Shown here: positions 1-14,067 of the stretch, piece after piece
Layout: the number at the start of each line of letters is the position of its first letter
Numbering within the stretch: position 1 is the first letter of the stretch
Source: Odontocerum albicorne
Taxonomy: Eukaryota > Arthropoda > Insecta > Trichoptera > Odontoceridae
Reading direction: 5' to 3'
DNA length: 64,000 nucleotides
NCBI GenBank assembly: GCA_949825065.1
Contig: OX463856.1
Span: 21,138,632 to 21,202,631 of the forward strand
The notes under the pieces: model-generated
What the model saw: only the letters and a program-made list of their open reading frames with translations
Told to the model about the DNA's origin: nothing
Databases searched by the model: none
Position numbers and translations under genes: made by a program

Positions 1-284
1 CTAAGCGGTCTGAAATACTATCTGTCTTTTTTTTTTTCCTTTCATTTATTCATGATTGATCTATTATGTATATTGTAACTGTCATTATCATTGATTTTTT
101 TTCTTTCTGTTTTCAGATCTGAGATATCGCCTTCCAATATCTATTTGTTGCAATAATGAAACAAATATGTTAAAATAACGAAAAGTACAATATTCTCGAC
201 CTAAACTTGTAATGCATAATTTGTTTATATTTTACAAATTTGACCACCACATTCAAAAGTTATCCATATAATGACAACCTGCAA
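1..284. other. Non-satellite flank
   Basis: AT-rich sequence with a T-rich stretch near 29-40 and no match to the satellite that follows. The first recognisable satellite words (ACGAAAATTC, GTTGAACAAACAATAATTC) begin at about 285, so this is the left flank of the array. I see no gene in it. Confidence 0.6.
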
Positions 285-1339
285 CAGCAATACGAAAATT
301 CAAAGTTTGGGACGAAAAACACGAAAATACGTTGAACAAACAATAATTCCGTGGTGATTTTGTACGTGTTATACGCGAGAGAAAAGTATGAAATTTCCGC
401 CTTTTACTAAGAAATGTTCATACATACGAGTATATTTAGCAGGTTAAGATTTTTTATATCATTTTTGAAGCAAATGCATTTCTGTCAGATATTTGTCATG
501 GTTGATTGATAATTTGAGTAGTTTTTTAAAAAAAAAATTGTTATTCAAAACTCATTCAAAATTGAAAATACTGACGCAAAATATTGAACTTTCGCAAAGT
601 AAGAGGTTTGAGATGATAAACACGTAAACTCGTTGAACAAACAATATTTCTGTAGTGATTTTACACACACATTCGTAAACTTGGCCGTCAATGGCAGTTT
701 TTTGAGTGAAAACTATGAAATTTCCGCCATTTACCAAGAAATGTTCATACATATATTTAGCAGGTTAAGATTTTTTATATTATTTTTTAAGCTAATGCAT
801 TTCTGTCAAATATTTGTCATGGTTGATTGATAATTTGAGTATTTTTCTAAAAAAAATATTTTTTTTGTTACTCAAAACTCATTCAAAATGGAAAATATTG
901 GCGCAAAATATTGAATTTTCGCCACATAAGAAGGTTCAAGATGAAAAACAAGAAAACTCGTTGAAAAAATAATAATTCTGTAATGATTTTACACATACAT
1001 TCGTAAACTTGGCCGTCGATGGCAGTTTTTTGAGTGGAAAGTATGAAATTTGCGCATTTTTCTAAGAAATGTTCATACGTATATTTAGCAGGTTAAGATT
1101 TTACATATCATTTTTGAAGCAAATGCATTTCTGTCAAATATTTGTCATGGTTGATTGATATTTTGAGTAATTTTCTAAAACAATTTTTTTTGTTACTCAA
1201 AACTCATTCAAAATAAAAAATATTGGCGCCAAATATTGAATTTTCGAAAAATAAGAGGTTAAAGATGATAAACACGAAAACTCGTTGAACAAACAATAAT
1301 TCTGTTGTGATTTTACACACACATTCGTAAACTTGGCAT

Positions 1340-2098
1340 CAATGGCAGATTTTTGAGTGAAAAGTATGAAATTTTCGGTTTTTACTAAGAAACGTTCATA
1401 CATATATCTAGCAGGTTAAGATTTTTTATATCATTTTTGAAGCAAATGCATTTCTGTCACATATTTGTCATGATAATTTGAGTAGTTTTGTAAAACAAAA
1501 ATTTTTGTTACTCAAAACTCATTCAAAATGAAAAATATTTTCGCAAAATATTGAATTTTCGCAAAATAAGAGGTTTAAGGTGAAAAGTATGAAATTTTCG
1601 GTTTTTACTAAGAAATTTTCATACATATATATGTATGAACATTTATCATATCTAGCAGGTTAAGATTTCTGTATCATTTTTCAAGCAAATGCATTTCTGT
1701 CAGATATTTGTCATGGTTCATTGATAATTTGAGTAGTTTTTAAAAAAAAAAATTGGTTATTCAAAACTCATTCAAAATAGAAAATATTGACGCCAAATAT
1801 TGCATTTTCGCAAAGTAAGAGGTTTAAGATGAAAAACACTAAAACTCGTTGAACAAACAATAATTCTGTAGTGATTTTACACACACATTCGTAAACTTGG
1901 CATCAATGGCAGTTTTTTGAGTGCAAAGTATGAAATTTCCGCATTTTACAAAGAAATGCGCATACATATTTAGCAGGTAAAGAATGTTTATATCATTTTT
2001 GAAGCAAATGCATTTCCGTCACACCTTTTACAAAGAGTATGAAATTTTCGGGTTTTACTAAGAAATGTTCATATATAGTATACGCAAAATATTTCTGT
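1340..2098 (+). repeat. Satellite higher-order block, copy 1
   Basis: A run of variant monomers that recurs about 2130 bp downstream. Diagnostic variants are the missing GGTTGAT in CATGATAATTTGAG, a palindromic ATACATATATATGTAT insertion, TTAGCAGGTAAAGAATG, and a truncated monomer CCGTCACACCTTTTACAAAGAG. The end is approximate; after 2098 the two copies diverge. Confidence 0.8.
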
Positions 2099-3469
2099 CA
2101 CATATTTGTCATGATAATTTGAGTAGTTTTGTAAAACAAAAATTTTTGTTACTCAAAACTCATTCAAAATGAAAAATATATAGTATACGCAAAATATTGA
2201 ATTTTCGCAAAATAAGAGGTTTAAGATGAAAAGTATGAAATTTTCGGTTTTTACTAAGAAATGTTCATACATATATCTAGAAGGTTAAGATTTTTGTATC
2301 ATTTTTGAAGCAAATGCATTTCTGTCGGATATTTGTCATGGTTAATTGATAATTTGAATATTTTTGTAAAAAAAAATTTTTTGTTTCTCGAAACTCATTC
2401 AAAATGAAAAATATTGGCGCCAAATATTGAATTTTCGCAAAATAAGAGGTTTAAGATGATAAATACGAAAACTCGTTGGACAAACAAAAATTCTGTAGTG
2501 ATTTTACACACACATTCGTAAACTTACCCGTCAATGGCAGTTTTTTGAGTGAAAAGTATGGAATTTCCGCCTTTTACTAAGAAATGTTCAAACGTATATT
2601 TAGCAGGTTAAGATTTTTTATTCATGGTTTCATGGTTGATTGATAATTTGCGTATTTTTGTAAAAAAAAAAATTTTTGTTAGTCAAAACTCATTCAAAAT
2701 GGAAAATATTGGCGCAAAATATTGAATTTTCGCAAAATAAGAGGTTAAAGATGATAAACACGAAAACTCGTTCCACAAACAATAATTCTGTAGTGATTTT
2801 ACACACACGTTCGCAAACTTGGCCATCAATGGCAGTTTTTTGAGTGAAAAGTATGAAATTTTCGGTTTTTACTAAGAAACGTTCATACATATATGTAGCA
2901 GGTTAAGATTTTTCATATCATTTTTGAAGCAAATGCATTTCTGTTATATATTTGTCATGGTTGATTGATAATTTGAAAATTTTTATCAAAAAAAAACTTT
3001 TTGTTACTCAAAATTCATTCAAAATGAAAAATTATTTTGCAAAATATTGAATTTTCGCAAAATATGAGGTTAAAGATGAAAAGTATGAAATTTTCGGTTT
3101 TTACTAAGAAATGTTCAAACATATATTTAGCAGGTTAAGATTTTTTATATTATTTTTCAAGCAAATGCATTTCTGTCAAATATTTGAAATGTTCATACAT
3201 ATAAATATAAATATGCTAAAGCAGGCTAAGATTTTTTATATCATTTTTTAATCAAATGCATTTTTGTCACATGTTTGTCACGGTTGATTGATAATTTGAG
3301 TATTTTTGTAAAAAAAAATTGTTAGTCAAAACTCATTCAAAATGGAAAATATTTACGCAAAATATTGAATTTTCGCAAAATAAGAGGTTAAAGATGATAA
3401 ACACGAAAACTCGTTACACAAACAATAATTCTGTAGTGATTTTACACATACGTTCGCAAACTTGGCCGT

Positions 3470-4221
3470 CAATGGCAGTTTTTTGAGTGAAAAGTATGAA
3501 ATTTTCGGTTTTTACTAAGAAACGTTCATACATATATCTAGCAGGTTAAGATTTTTTATATCATTTTTGAAGCAAATGCATTTCTGTCACATATTTGTCA
3601 TGATAATTTGAGTAGTTTTGTAAAACAAAAATTTTTGTTACTCAAAACTCATTCAAAATGAAAAATATTTTCGCAAAATATTGAATTTTCGCAAAATAAG
3701 AGGTTTATGGTGAAAAGTATGAAATTTTCGGTTTTTACTAAGAAATTTTCATACATATATATGTATGAACATTTATCATATCTAGCAGGTTAAGATTTCT
3801 GTATCATTTTTCGAGCAAATGCATTTCTGTCAGATATTTGTCATGGTTGATTGATAATTTGAGAAGTTTTTTAAAAAAAAAATTGGTTATTCAAAACTCA
3901 CTCAAAATAGAAAATATTGACGCCAAATATTGCATTTTCGCAAAGTAAGAGGTTGAGGATGAAAAACACTAAAACTCATTGAACAAACAATAATTCTGAA
4001 GTGATTTTACACACACATTCGTAAACTTGGCATCAATGGCAGTTTTTTGAGTGCAAAGTATGAAATTTCCGCCTTTTACAAAGAAATGCGCATATATATT
4101 TAGCAGGTAAAGAATGTTTATATCATTTTTGAAGCAAATGCATTTCCGTCACACCTTTTACAAAGAGTATGAAATTTTCGGGTTTTACTAAGAAATGTTC
4201 ATATATAGTATACGCAAAATA
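3470..4221 (+). repeat. Satellite higher-order block, copy 2
   Basis: Direct copy of the block at 1340-2098, offset about 2130 bp, with the same rare variants in the same order. Several substitutions separate the copies. The truncated CCGTCACACCTTTTACAAAG monomer also appears a third time at about 8238, next to the inverted segment. Confidence 0.8.
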
Positions 4222-4860
4222 TTGAATTTTCGCAAAATAAGAGGTTTAAGATGAAAAGTATGAAATTTTCGGTTTTTACTAAGAAATGTTAATACATATA
4301 TCTAGTAGGTTAAGATTTTTTGTATCATTTTGAAGCAAATGCATTTCTGTCGGATATTTGTCATGGTTAATTGATAATTTGAATATTTCTGAAAAAAAAA
4401 AATTTTTTGTTTCTCGAAACTCATTCAAAATGAAAAATATTGGCGCCAAATATTGAATTTTCGCAAAATAAGAGGTTTAAGATGATAAATACGAAAACTC
4501 GTTGAACAAACAAAAATTCTGTAGTGATTTTACACACACATTCGTAAACTTACCCGTCAATGGCAGTTTTTTGAGTGAAAAGTATGGAATTTCCGCCTTT
4601 TACTAAGAAATGTTCAAACGTATATTTAGCAGGTTAAGATTTTTTATATCATTTTTTTAATCAAATGCAATTCTGTCACATGTTTGTCATGGTTGATTGA
4701 TAATTTGAGTATTTTTGTAAAAAAAAATTTTTTGTTAGTCAAAACTCATTCAAAATGGAAAATATTGGCGCAAAATATTGAATTTTCGCAAAATAAGAGG
4801 TTAAAGATGATAAACACGAAAACTCGTTACACAAACAATAATTCTGTAGTGATTTTACAC

Positions 4861-5505
4861 ATACGTTCGCAAACTTCGCCGTCAATGGCAGTTTTTTGAG
4901 TGAAAAGTATGAAATTTTGGGTTTTTACTAAGAAACGTTCATACATATATGTAGCAGATTAAGATTTTTCATATCATTTTTGAAGCAAATGCATTTCTGT
5001 TAGAAACTTGTCATGGTTGATTGATAATTTGAGTATTTTTATCAAAAAATAAACTTTTTGTTACTCAAAATTCATTCAAAATTAAAAATTATTTTGCAAA
5101 ATATTGAATTTTCGCAAAATAAGAGGTTTAAGATGAAAAGTATGAAATTTTCGGTTTTTACTAAGAAATGTTCATACATATATCTAGTAGGTTAAGATTT
5201 TTGTATCATTTTTGAAGCAAATGCATTTCTGTCAGATATTTGTCATGGTTGATTGATAATTTGAGAAGTTTTGTAAAAAAAAAAATTTGTTACTCAAAAC
5301 TCATTCAAAATGAAAAATATTGGCGCAAAATATTGAATTTTCGCAAATCAAGAGGTTAAAGATGATAAACACGAAACCTCGTTGAACAAACAATAATTTT
5401 GTAGTGATTTTACACACACATTCGTAAACTTGGCATCAATGGCAGTTTTTTGAGTGCAAAGTATGAAATTTCCGCCTTTTATAATACAAAGAAATGGGCA
5501 TACAT
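4861..5505 (+). repeat. Satellite higher-order block, three-copy type
   Basis: This block recurs at about 10317-10960 and about 13425-14067 (offsets about 5455 and then 3109, measured on AATCAAGAGG at 5346, 10801 and 13910). Diagnostic variants are AAACCTCG and the insertion TTTTATAATACAAAGAAATGGG. The third copy stops at the N gap inside that insertion. The insertion also occurs once more near 9755 in a different context. Confidence 0.75.
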
Positions 5506-6606
5506 ATTTAGCAGGTAAAGAATGTTTATATCATTTTTGAAGCAAATGTATTTCTGTCACATATTTGTCATGGTTGATTGATAATTTGAGTAGTTTTTTT
5601 AAAAAAAATTTTTGTTATTCAAAACTCATTCAAAATGGAAAATATTGGCGCAAAATATTGAATTTTCGCCAAATAAGAAGGTTCAAGATGAAAACAAGAA
5701 AACTCGTTGAACAAACAATAATTCTGTAGTTATTTTACACATACATTCGGTTTTTACTAAGAAACGTTCATACATGTATGTAGCAGGTTAAGATTTTTCA
5801 TATAATTTTTGAAGCAAATGCATTTCTGTTATATATTTGTCATGGTTGATTGATAATTTGAGTATTTTAAAAAAAAAAAACTTTTTGTTACTCAAAATTC
5901 ATTCAAAATGAAAAATTATTTTGCAAAATATTGAATTTTCGCAAAATAAGAGGTTTAAGATGAAAACTATGAAATTTTCGGTTTTTACTAAGAAATGTTC
6001 ATACATATATCTAGTAGGTTAAGATTTTTGTATCATTTTTGAAGCAAATGCATTTCTGTCGGATATTTGTCATGGTTAATTGATAATTTGAATATTTTTG
6101 TAAAAAAAAATTTTTTGTTTCTCGAAACTCATTCAAAATGAAAAATATTGGCGCCAAATATTGAATTTTCGCAAAAAATGAGGTTTAAGATGATAAATAC
6201 GAAAACTCGTTGAACAAACAAAAATTCTGTAGTGATTTTACCCACACATTCGTAAACTTACCCGTCAATGGCAGTTTTTTGAGTGAAAAGTATGGAATTT
6301 CCGCCTTTTACTAAGAAATGTTCAAAGGTATATTTAGCAGGTTAAAATTTCTTATATTATTTTTTAAGCAAATGCATTTCTGTCAAATATTTGAAATGTT
6401 CATACATATAAATATAAATATGCTAAATCAAGCTAAGATTTTTTATATCATTTTTTAATCAAATGCATTTCTGTCACATGTTTGTCATGGTTGATTGATA
6501 ATTTGAGTATTTTTGTAAAAAAAAAAATTTTGTTAGTCAAAACTCATTCAAAATGGAAAATTATTGGCGCAAAATATTGAATTTTCGCAAAATAAGAGGT
6601 TAAGAT

Positions 6607-8190
6607 GATATATATGCGCATTTCTTTGTACTCAAATTATCAATCAACCATGACAAATATTTGACAGAAATGCATTTGCTTCAAAAATAATATAAAAAAT
6701 CTTAACCTGCTAAATATATGTATGAACATTTCTTAGTAAAATGTGCAAATTTCATACTTTTCATCTTTAACCTCTTATTTTGCGAAAATTCAATATTTTT
6801 CATTTTGAATGAGTTTTGAGTAACAAAAAATATTTTTTTTACAAAAATACTCAAATTATTAATCAACCATGACAAATATTTGACAGAAATGCATTTGCTT
6901 CAAAAATAATATAAAAAATCTTAACCTGCTTAATATATGTATGAACATTACTTAGTTAAATGCGCAAATTTCATACTTTTTACTCAAAAAACTGCCATTG
7001 ACGGCTAAGTTTACGAATGTATGTGTAAGATAACTACATAATTATTGTTTGTTCAACGAGTTTTCGTCTTTATCATCTTAAACCTCTTATTTTGCGGAAA
7101 TTCAAAATTTTTCATTTTGAATGAGTTTTGAGTAACAAAAAATATTTTTTTTACAAAAATACTCAAATTATCAATCAACCATGACAAATATTTGACAGAA
7201 AAGCATTTGATTCAAAAATAATGTAAAAAATCTTAACCTGCTAAATATATACATGAACATTTCTTAGTAAAATGTGCAAATTTCATACTTTTTACTCAAA
7301 AAACTGCCATTGACGGCTAAGTTTACGAATGAATGTGTAAGATAACTATTGTTTGTTCATAACATAATTATTGTTTGATAACATAATTATTGTTTGTTCA
7401 ACGAGTTTTCGTCTTTATCATCTTAAACCTCTTATTTTGCGGAAATTCAATATTTTTCATTTTGAATGAGTTTTGACTAACAAAAAATATTTTTTTTACA
7501 TAAATACTCAAATTATCAATCAACCATGACAAATATTTGACAGCAAAGCATTTGATTCAAAAATAATATAAAAAATCTTAACCTGCTAAATATATGCATG
7601 AACCTTTATTAGTAAAATGCGAAAATTTCATACTTTTTACTCAAAAAACTGCCATTGACGGCTAAGTTTACGAATGTATGTGTAAGATAACTACATAATT
7701 ATTGTTTGTTCAACGAGTTTTCGTCTTAATCATCTTAAACCTCTTATTTTGCGGAAATTCAATATTTTTCATTTTGAATGAGTCTTGAGTAACAAAAAAT
7801 ATTTTTTTTACAAAAATACACAAATTATCAATCAACCATGACAAATATTTGACAGAAATGCATTTGCTTCAAAAATAATATAAAAAATCTTAACCTGCTA
7901 AATATATGTATGAACATTTCTTAGTAAAAGGTGCAAATTTCATACTTTTCATCTTAAACCTCTTATTTTGCGAAAATTCAATATTTTTCATTTTGAATGA
8001 GTTTTGAGTAACAAAAAATATTTTTTTTACAAAAATACTCAAATTATCAATCAACCATGACAAATATTGACAGAAATGCATTTGCTTCAAAAATAATATA
8101 AAAAATCTTAACCTGCTAAATATATATGAACATTTCTCTTTGTAAAAGGCGGAAATTTCATACTTTTCACTCAAAAAAATGCCATTCGAA
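6607..8190 (-). repeat. Inverted satellite segment
   Basis: Here the monomers read as reverse complement: CTTAACCTGC instead of GCAGGTTAAG, at about 6701, 6919, 7231, 7577, 7889 and 8109, and CAATCAACCATGACAAATAT instead of its complement. There are six monomers, spaced about 215-345 bp. The left junction joins forward GAGGTTAAGATGATA to inverted TATATGCGCATTTC. The right junction joins inverted AAAAAAATGCCATT to forward TTTAGCAGGTAAAG through about 5 unmatched bases. Both junctions fall inside monomers. Confidence 0.9.
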
Positions 8191-11100
8191 ATTTAGCAGG
8201 TAAAGAATGTTTATATCATTTTTGAAGCAAATGCATTTCCGTCACACCTTTTACAAAGAGTATGAAATTTTCGGGTTTTACTAAGAAATGTTCATATATA
8301 GTATACGCAAAATATTGAATTTTCGCAAAATAAGAGGTCTAAGATGAAAAGTATGAAATTTGCGCATTTTACTAAGAAATGTTCATACGTATATTTAGCA
8401 GGTTAAGATTTTTTATTTCATTTTTGAAGCAAATGCATTTCTGTCGGATATTTGTCATGGTTAATTGAAAATTTGAATATTTTTGTAAGAAAAAATTTTT
8501 TGTTTCTCGAAACTCATTCAAAATGAAAAATATTGGCGCCAAATATTGAATTTTCGCAAAAAAAGAGGTTTAAGATGATAAATACGAAAACTCGTTGAAC
8601 AAACAAAAATTCTGTAGTGATTTTACACACACATTCGTAAACTTACCCGTCAATGGCAGTGTTTTGAGTGAAAAGTATGGAATTTCCGCCTTTTACTAAG
8701 AAATGTTCAAAGGTATATTTAGCAGGTTAAGATTTTTTATATTATTTTTTAAACAAATGCATTTCTGTCAAATATTTGAAATGTTCATACATATAAATAT
8801 AAATATGCTAAAGCAGGCTAAGATTGTCACATGTTTGTCATGGTTGATTGATAATTTGAGTATTTTTGTAAAAAAAAAATTTTTGTTAGTCAAAACTCAT
8901 TCAAAATGGAAAATATTGGCGCAAAATATTGAATTTTCGCAAAATAAGAGGTTAAAGATGATAAACACGAAAACTTGTTACACAAACAATAATTCGGTAG
9001 TGATTTTACACATACGTTAGCAAACTTGGCCATCAATGGCAGTTTTTTGAGTGAAAAGTATGAAATTTTCGGTTTTTACTAAGAAACGTTCATACATATA
9101 TGTAGCAGGTTAAGATTTTTCATATCATTTTTGAAGCAAATGCATTTCTGTTATATATTTGTTATGGTTGATTGATAATTTGAGTATTTTTATAAAAAAA
9201 AACTTTTTGTTACTCAAAATTCATTCAAAATGAAAAATTATTTTGCAAAATATTGAATTTTCGCAAAATAAGAGGTTTAAGATGAAAAGTATGAAATTTT
9301 CGGTTTTTACTAAGAAATGTTCATACATATATTTAGCAGGTTAAGATTTTTCACATTAATTTTGAAGCAAATGCATTTCAGTCAAATATTTGTCATGGTT
9401 GATTGATATTTTGAGTCATTTTCTAAAACAATTTTTTTTTGTTACTCAAAACTCATTCAAAATGAAAAATATTGGCGCAAAATATTGAATTTTCGCAAAA
9501 TAAGAGGTTTAAGATGATAAACACGAAAACTCGTTGAACAAACAATAATTATGTTGTGATTTTACACACACATTCGTAAACTTGGCCGTCAATGGCAGTT
9601 TTTTGAGTAAAAAGTATGAAATTTGCGCATTTTACTAAGAAATGTTCATACATATATTTAGCAGGTTAAGATTTTTTATATTATTTTTGAAGCAAATGCA
9701 TTTAAACTTGGCATCAATGGCAGTTTTTTGAGTGCAAAGTATGAAATTTCCGCCTTTTATAATACAAAGAAATGGGCATACATGTTTAGCAGGTAAAGAA
9801 TGTTTATATCATTTTTGAAGCAAATGCATTTCTGTCACATATTTGTCATGGTTGATTGATAATTTGAATAGTTTTTTAAAAAAAAATTTTTGTTATTCAA
9901 AACTCATTCAAAATGGAAAATATTGGCGCAAAATATTGAATTTTCGCCAAATATGGAATTTCCGCCTTTTACTAAGAAATGTTCAAACATATATTTAGCA
10001 GGTTAAGATTTTTTATATTATTTTTTAAGCAAATGCATTTCTGTCAAATATTTGAAATGTTCATAAATATAAATATAAATATGCTAAAGCAAGCTAAGAT
10101 TTTTTGTATCATTTTTTAATCAAATGCATTTTTGTCACATGTTTGTCATGGATGATTGATAATTTGAGTATTTTTGTAAAAAAAAATTGTTAGTCAAAAC
10201 TCATTCAAAATGGAAAATATTGGCGCAAAATATTGAATTTTCGCAAAATAAGAGGTTAAAGATGATAAACACGAAAACTCGTTACACAAACAATAATTCT
10301 GTAGTGATTTTACACATACGTTCGCAAACTTCGCCGTCAATGGCAGTTTTTTGAGTGAAAAGTATGAAATTTTGGGTTTTTACTAAGAAACGTTCATACA
10401 TATATGTAGCAGATTAAGATTTTTCATATCATTTTTGAAGCAAATGCATTTCTGTTAGAAATTTGTCATGGTTGATTGATAATTTGAGTGTTTTTATCAA
10501 AAAATAAACTTTTTGTTACTCAAAATTCATTCAAAATGAAAAATTATTTTGCAAAATATTGAATTTTCGCAAAATAAGAGGTTTAAGATGAAAAGTATGA
10601 AATTTTCATATTTAACTAAGAAATGTTCATACATATATCTAGTAGGTTAAGATTTTTGTATCATTTTTGAAGCAAATGCATTTCTGTCAGATATTTGTCA
10701 TGGTTGATTGATAATTTGAGAAGTTTTGTAAAAAAAAAAGTTTGTTACTCAAAACTCATTCAAAATGAAAAATATTGGCGCAAAATATTGAATTTTCGCA
10801 AATCAAGAGGTTAAAGATGATAAACACGAAACCTCGTTGAACAAACAATTATTTTGTAGTGATTTTACACACACATTCGTAAACTTGGCATCAATGGCAG
10901 TTTTTTGAGTGCAAAGTATGAAATTTCAGCCTTTTATAATACAAAGAAATGGGCATACATATTTAGCAGGTAAAGAATGTTTATATCATTTTTGAAGCAA
11001 ATATATTTCTGTCACATATTTGTCATGGTTGATTGATAATTTGAGTAGTTTTTTAAAAAAAAATTGTTGTTATTCAAAACTCATTCAAAATGGAAAATAT

Positions 11101-14067
11101 TGGCGCAAAATATTGAATTTTTGCCAAATAAGAAGGTTCAAGATGAAAACAAGAAAACTCGTTGAACAAACAATAATTCTGTAATTATTTTACACATACA
11201 TTCGTAAACTTGGCCGTCAAAGGCCGTTTTTTGAGTGAAAAGTATTAAATTTGCGCATTTTACTAAGAAATGTTCATACGTATATTTAGCAGGTTAAGAT
11301 TTTTTATTTCATTTTTGAAGCAAATGCATTTCTGTCGGATATTTGTCATGGTTAATTGATAATTTGAATATTTTTGTAAGAAAAAATTTTTTGTTTCTCG
11401 AAACTCATTCAAAATGAAAAATATTGGCGCCAAATATTGAATTTTCGCAAAATAAGAGGTTTAAGATGATAAATACGAAAACTCGTTCAACAAACAATAA
11501 TTCTGTAGTGATTTTACACACACATTCGTAAACTTGGCCGTCAATGGCAGTTTTTTGAGTGAAAAGTGTGGAATTTCCGCCTTATACTAAGAAATGTTCA
11601 AACATATATTTAGCAGGTTAAGATTTTTTATATTATTTTTTAAGCAAATGCATTTCTGTCAAATATTTGAAATGTTCATACATATAAATATAAATATGCT
11701 AAAGCAGGCTAAGATTTTTTATATAATTTTTTAATCAAATGCATTTCTGTCACATGTTTGTCATGGTTGATTGATAATTTGAGTATTTTTGTAAAAAAAA
11801 AATTTTTGTTAGTCAAAACTCATTCAAAATGGAAAATATTGGCGCAAAATATTGAATTTTCGCAAAATAAGAGGTTAAAGATGATAAACACGAAAACTCG
11901 TTCCACAAACAATAATTCTGTAGTGATTTTATACATACGTTCGCAAACTTGGCCATCAATGGCAGTTTTTTGAGTGAAAAGTATGAAATTTTCGGTTTTT
12001 ACTAAGAAATGTTCATACATATATTTAGCAGGTTAAGATTTTTTACATTAATTTTGAAGCAAATGCATTTATGTCAAATATTTGTCATGGTTGATTGATA
12101 TTTTGAGTCATTTTCTAAAACAATTTTTTTCGTTACTCAAAACTCATTCAAAATGAAAAATATTGGCGCAAAATATTGAATTTTCGCAAAATAAGAGGTT
12201 AAAGATGATAAACACGAAAACTTGTTAATTGATAATTTGAATATTTTTGTAAGAAAAAATTTTTTGTTTCTCGAAAAAATATTGGCGCCAAATATTGAAT
12301 TTTCGCAAAAAAAGAGGTTTAAGATGGTAAATACGAAAACTCGTTGAACAAACAAAAATTCTGTAGTGATTTTACACACACATTTGTAAACTTACCCGTC
12401 AATGGCAGTGTTTTGAGTGAAAAGTATGGAATTTCCGCCTTTTACTAAGAAATGTTCAGAGGTATATTTAGCAGGTTAAGATTTTTTATTTCATTTTTGA
12501 AGCAAATGCATTTCTGTCGGATATTTGTCATAATTAATTGATAATTTGAATATTTTGGTAAGAAAAAATTTTTTGTTTCTCGAAAAAATATTGGCGCCAA
12601 ATATTGAATTTTCGCAAAAAAAGAGGTTTAAGATGATAAATACGAAAACTCGTTGAACAAACAAAAATTCTGTAGTGATTTTACACACACATTCGTAAAC
12701 TTACCCGTCAATGGCAGTGTTTTGAGTGAAAAGTATGGAATTTCCGCCTTTTACTAAGAAATGTTCAAAGGTATATTTAGCAGGTTAAGATTTTTTATAT
12801 TATTTTTTAAGCAAATGCATTTCTGTCAAATATTTGAAATGTTCATACATATAAATATAAATATGCTAAAGCAGGCTAAGATTTTTTATATCATTTTTTA
12901 ATCAAATGCATTTCTGTCACATGTTTGTCATGGTTGATTGATAATTTGAGTATTATTGTAAAAAAAAATATTTGTTAGTCAAAACTCATTCAAAATGGAA
13001 AATATTGGCGCAAAATATTGAATTTTCGCAAAATAAGAGGTTAAAGATGATAAACACAAAAACTCGTAACACAAACAATAATTCGGTAGTGATTTTACAC
13101 ATACGTTCGCAAACTTGGCCATCAATGGCAGGTTTTTGAGTGAAAAGTATGAAATTTTCGGTTTTTACTAAGAAACGTTCATACATATATGTAGCAGGTT
13201 AAGATTTTTCATATCATTTTTGAAGCAAATGCATTTCTGTTATATATTTGTCATTGTTGATTGATAATTTGAGTATTTTTGTAAAAAAAAACTATTTAAT
13301 ACTCAAAATTCATTCAAAATGAAAAATTATTTTGCAAAATATTGAATTTTAGCAAAATAAGAGGTTAAAGATGATAAACACGAAAACTAGTTACACAAAC
13401 AATAATTCTGTAGTGATTTTACACATACGTTCGCAAACTTGGCCGTCAATGGCAGTTTTTTGAGTGAAAAGTATGAAATTTTCGGTTTTTACTAAGAAAC
13501 GTTCATACATATATGTAGCAGATTAAGATTTTTCATATCATTTTTGAAGCAAATGCATTTCTGTTATAAATTTGTCATGGTTGATTGCTAATTTGAGTAT
13601 TTTTATCAAAAAATAAACTTTTTGTTACTCAAAATTCATTCAAAATTAAAAATTATTTTGCAAAATATTGAATTTTCGCAAAATAAGAGGTTTAAGATGA
13701 AAAGTATGAAATTTTCGGTTTTTACTAAGAAATGTTCATACATATATCTAGTAGGTTAAGATTTTTGTATCATTTTTGAAGCAAATGCATTTCTGTCAGA
13801 TATTTGTCATGGTTGATTGATAATTTGAGAAGTTTTGTAAAAAAAAAAATTTGTTACTCAAAACTCATTCAAAATGAAAAATATTGGCGCAAAATATTGA
13901 ATTTTCGCAAATCAAGAGGTTAAAGATGATAAACACTAAACCTCGTTGAACAAACAATAATTTTGTAGTGATTTAACACACACATTCGTAAACTTGGCAT
14001 CAATGGCAGTTTTTTGAGTGCAAAGTATGAAATTTCCGCCTTTTATAATACAAAGAAATGGGCATAC

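Larger units (their letters stand above)
285..14067. repeat. Satellite array, about 325-bp monomer
   Basis: About 13.8 kb of tandem monomers. The word AGCAGGTTAAG recurs at about 437, 759, 1087 and 1410, giving a period near 325 bp; shorter variants (about 240-320 bp) lack internal pieces. Other constant words are GAAGCAAATGCATTTCTGTC, CATGGTTGATTGATAATTTG, ACTCATTCAAAATG, GAATTTTCGCAAAATAAGAGG and AATGGCAGTTTTTTGAGTG. The first monomer (285-440) is the most diverged, as expected at an array edge. Stop-free stretches of 65-118 codons recur at the same place in many monomers on both strands; they follow from monomer similarity and show no sign of coding. The right edge is lost in an assembly gap. 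Confidence 0.95.

Noticed and set aside
552..13186. Recurrent 65-105-codon frames in the satellite (MYERFLVKTENFIL..., MSWLIDNLSIFVKK...)
   Set aside because: They recur because the monomers recur, exist on both strands of the same DNA, vary in length with indels and show no codon-position pattern.
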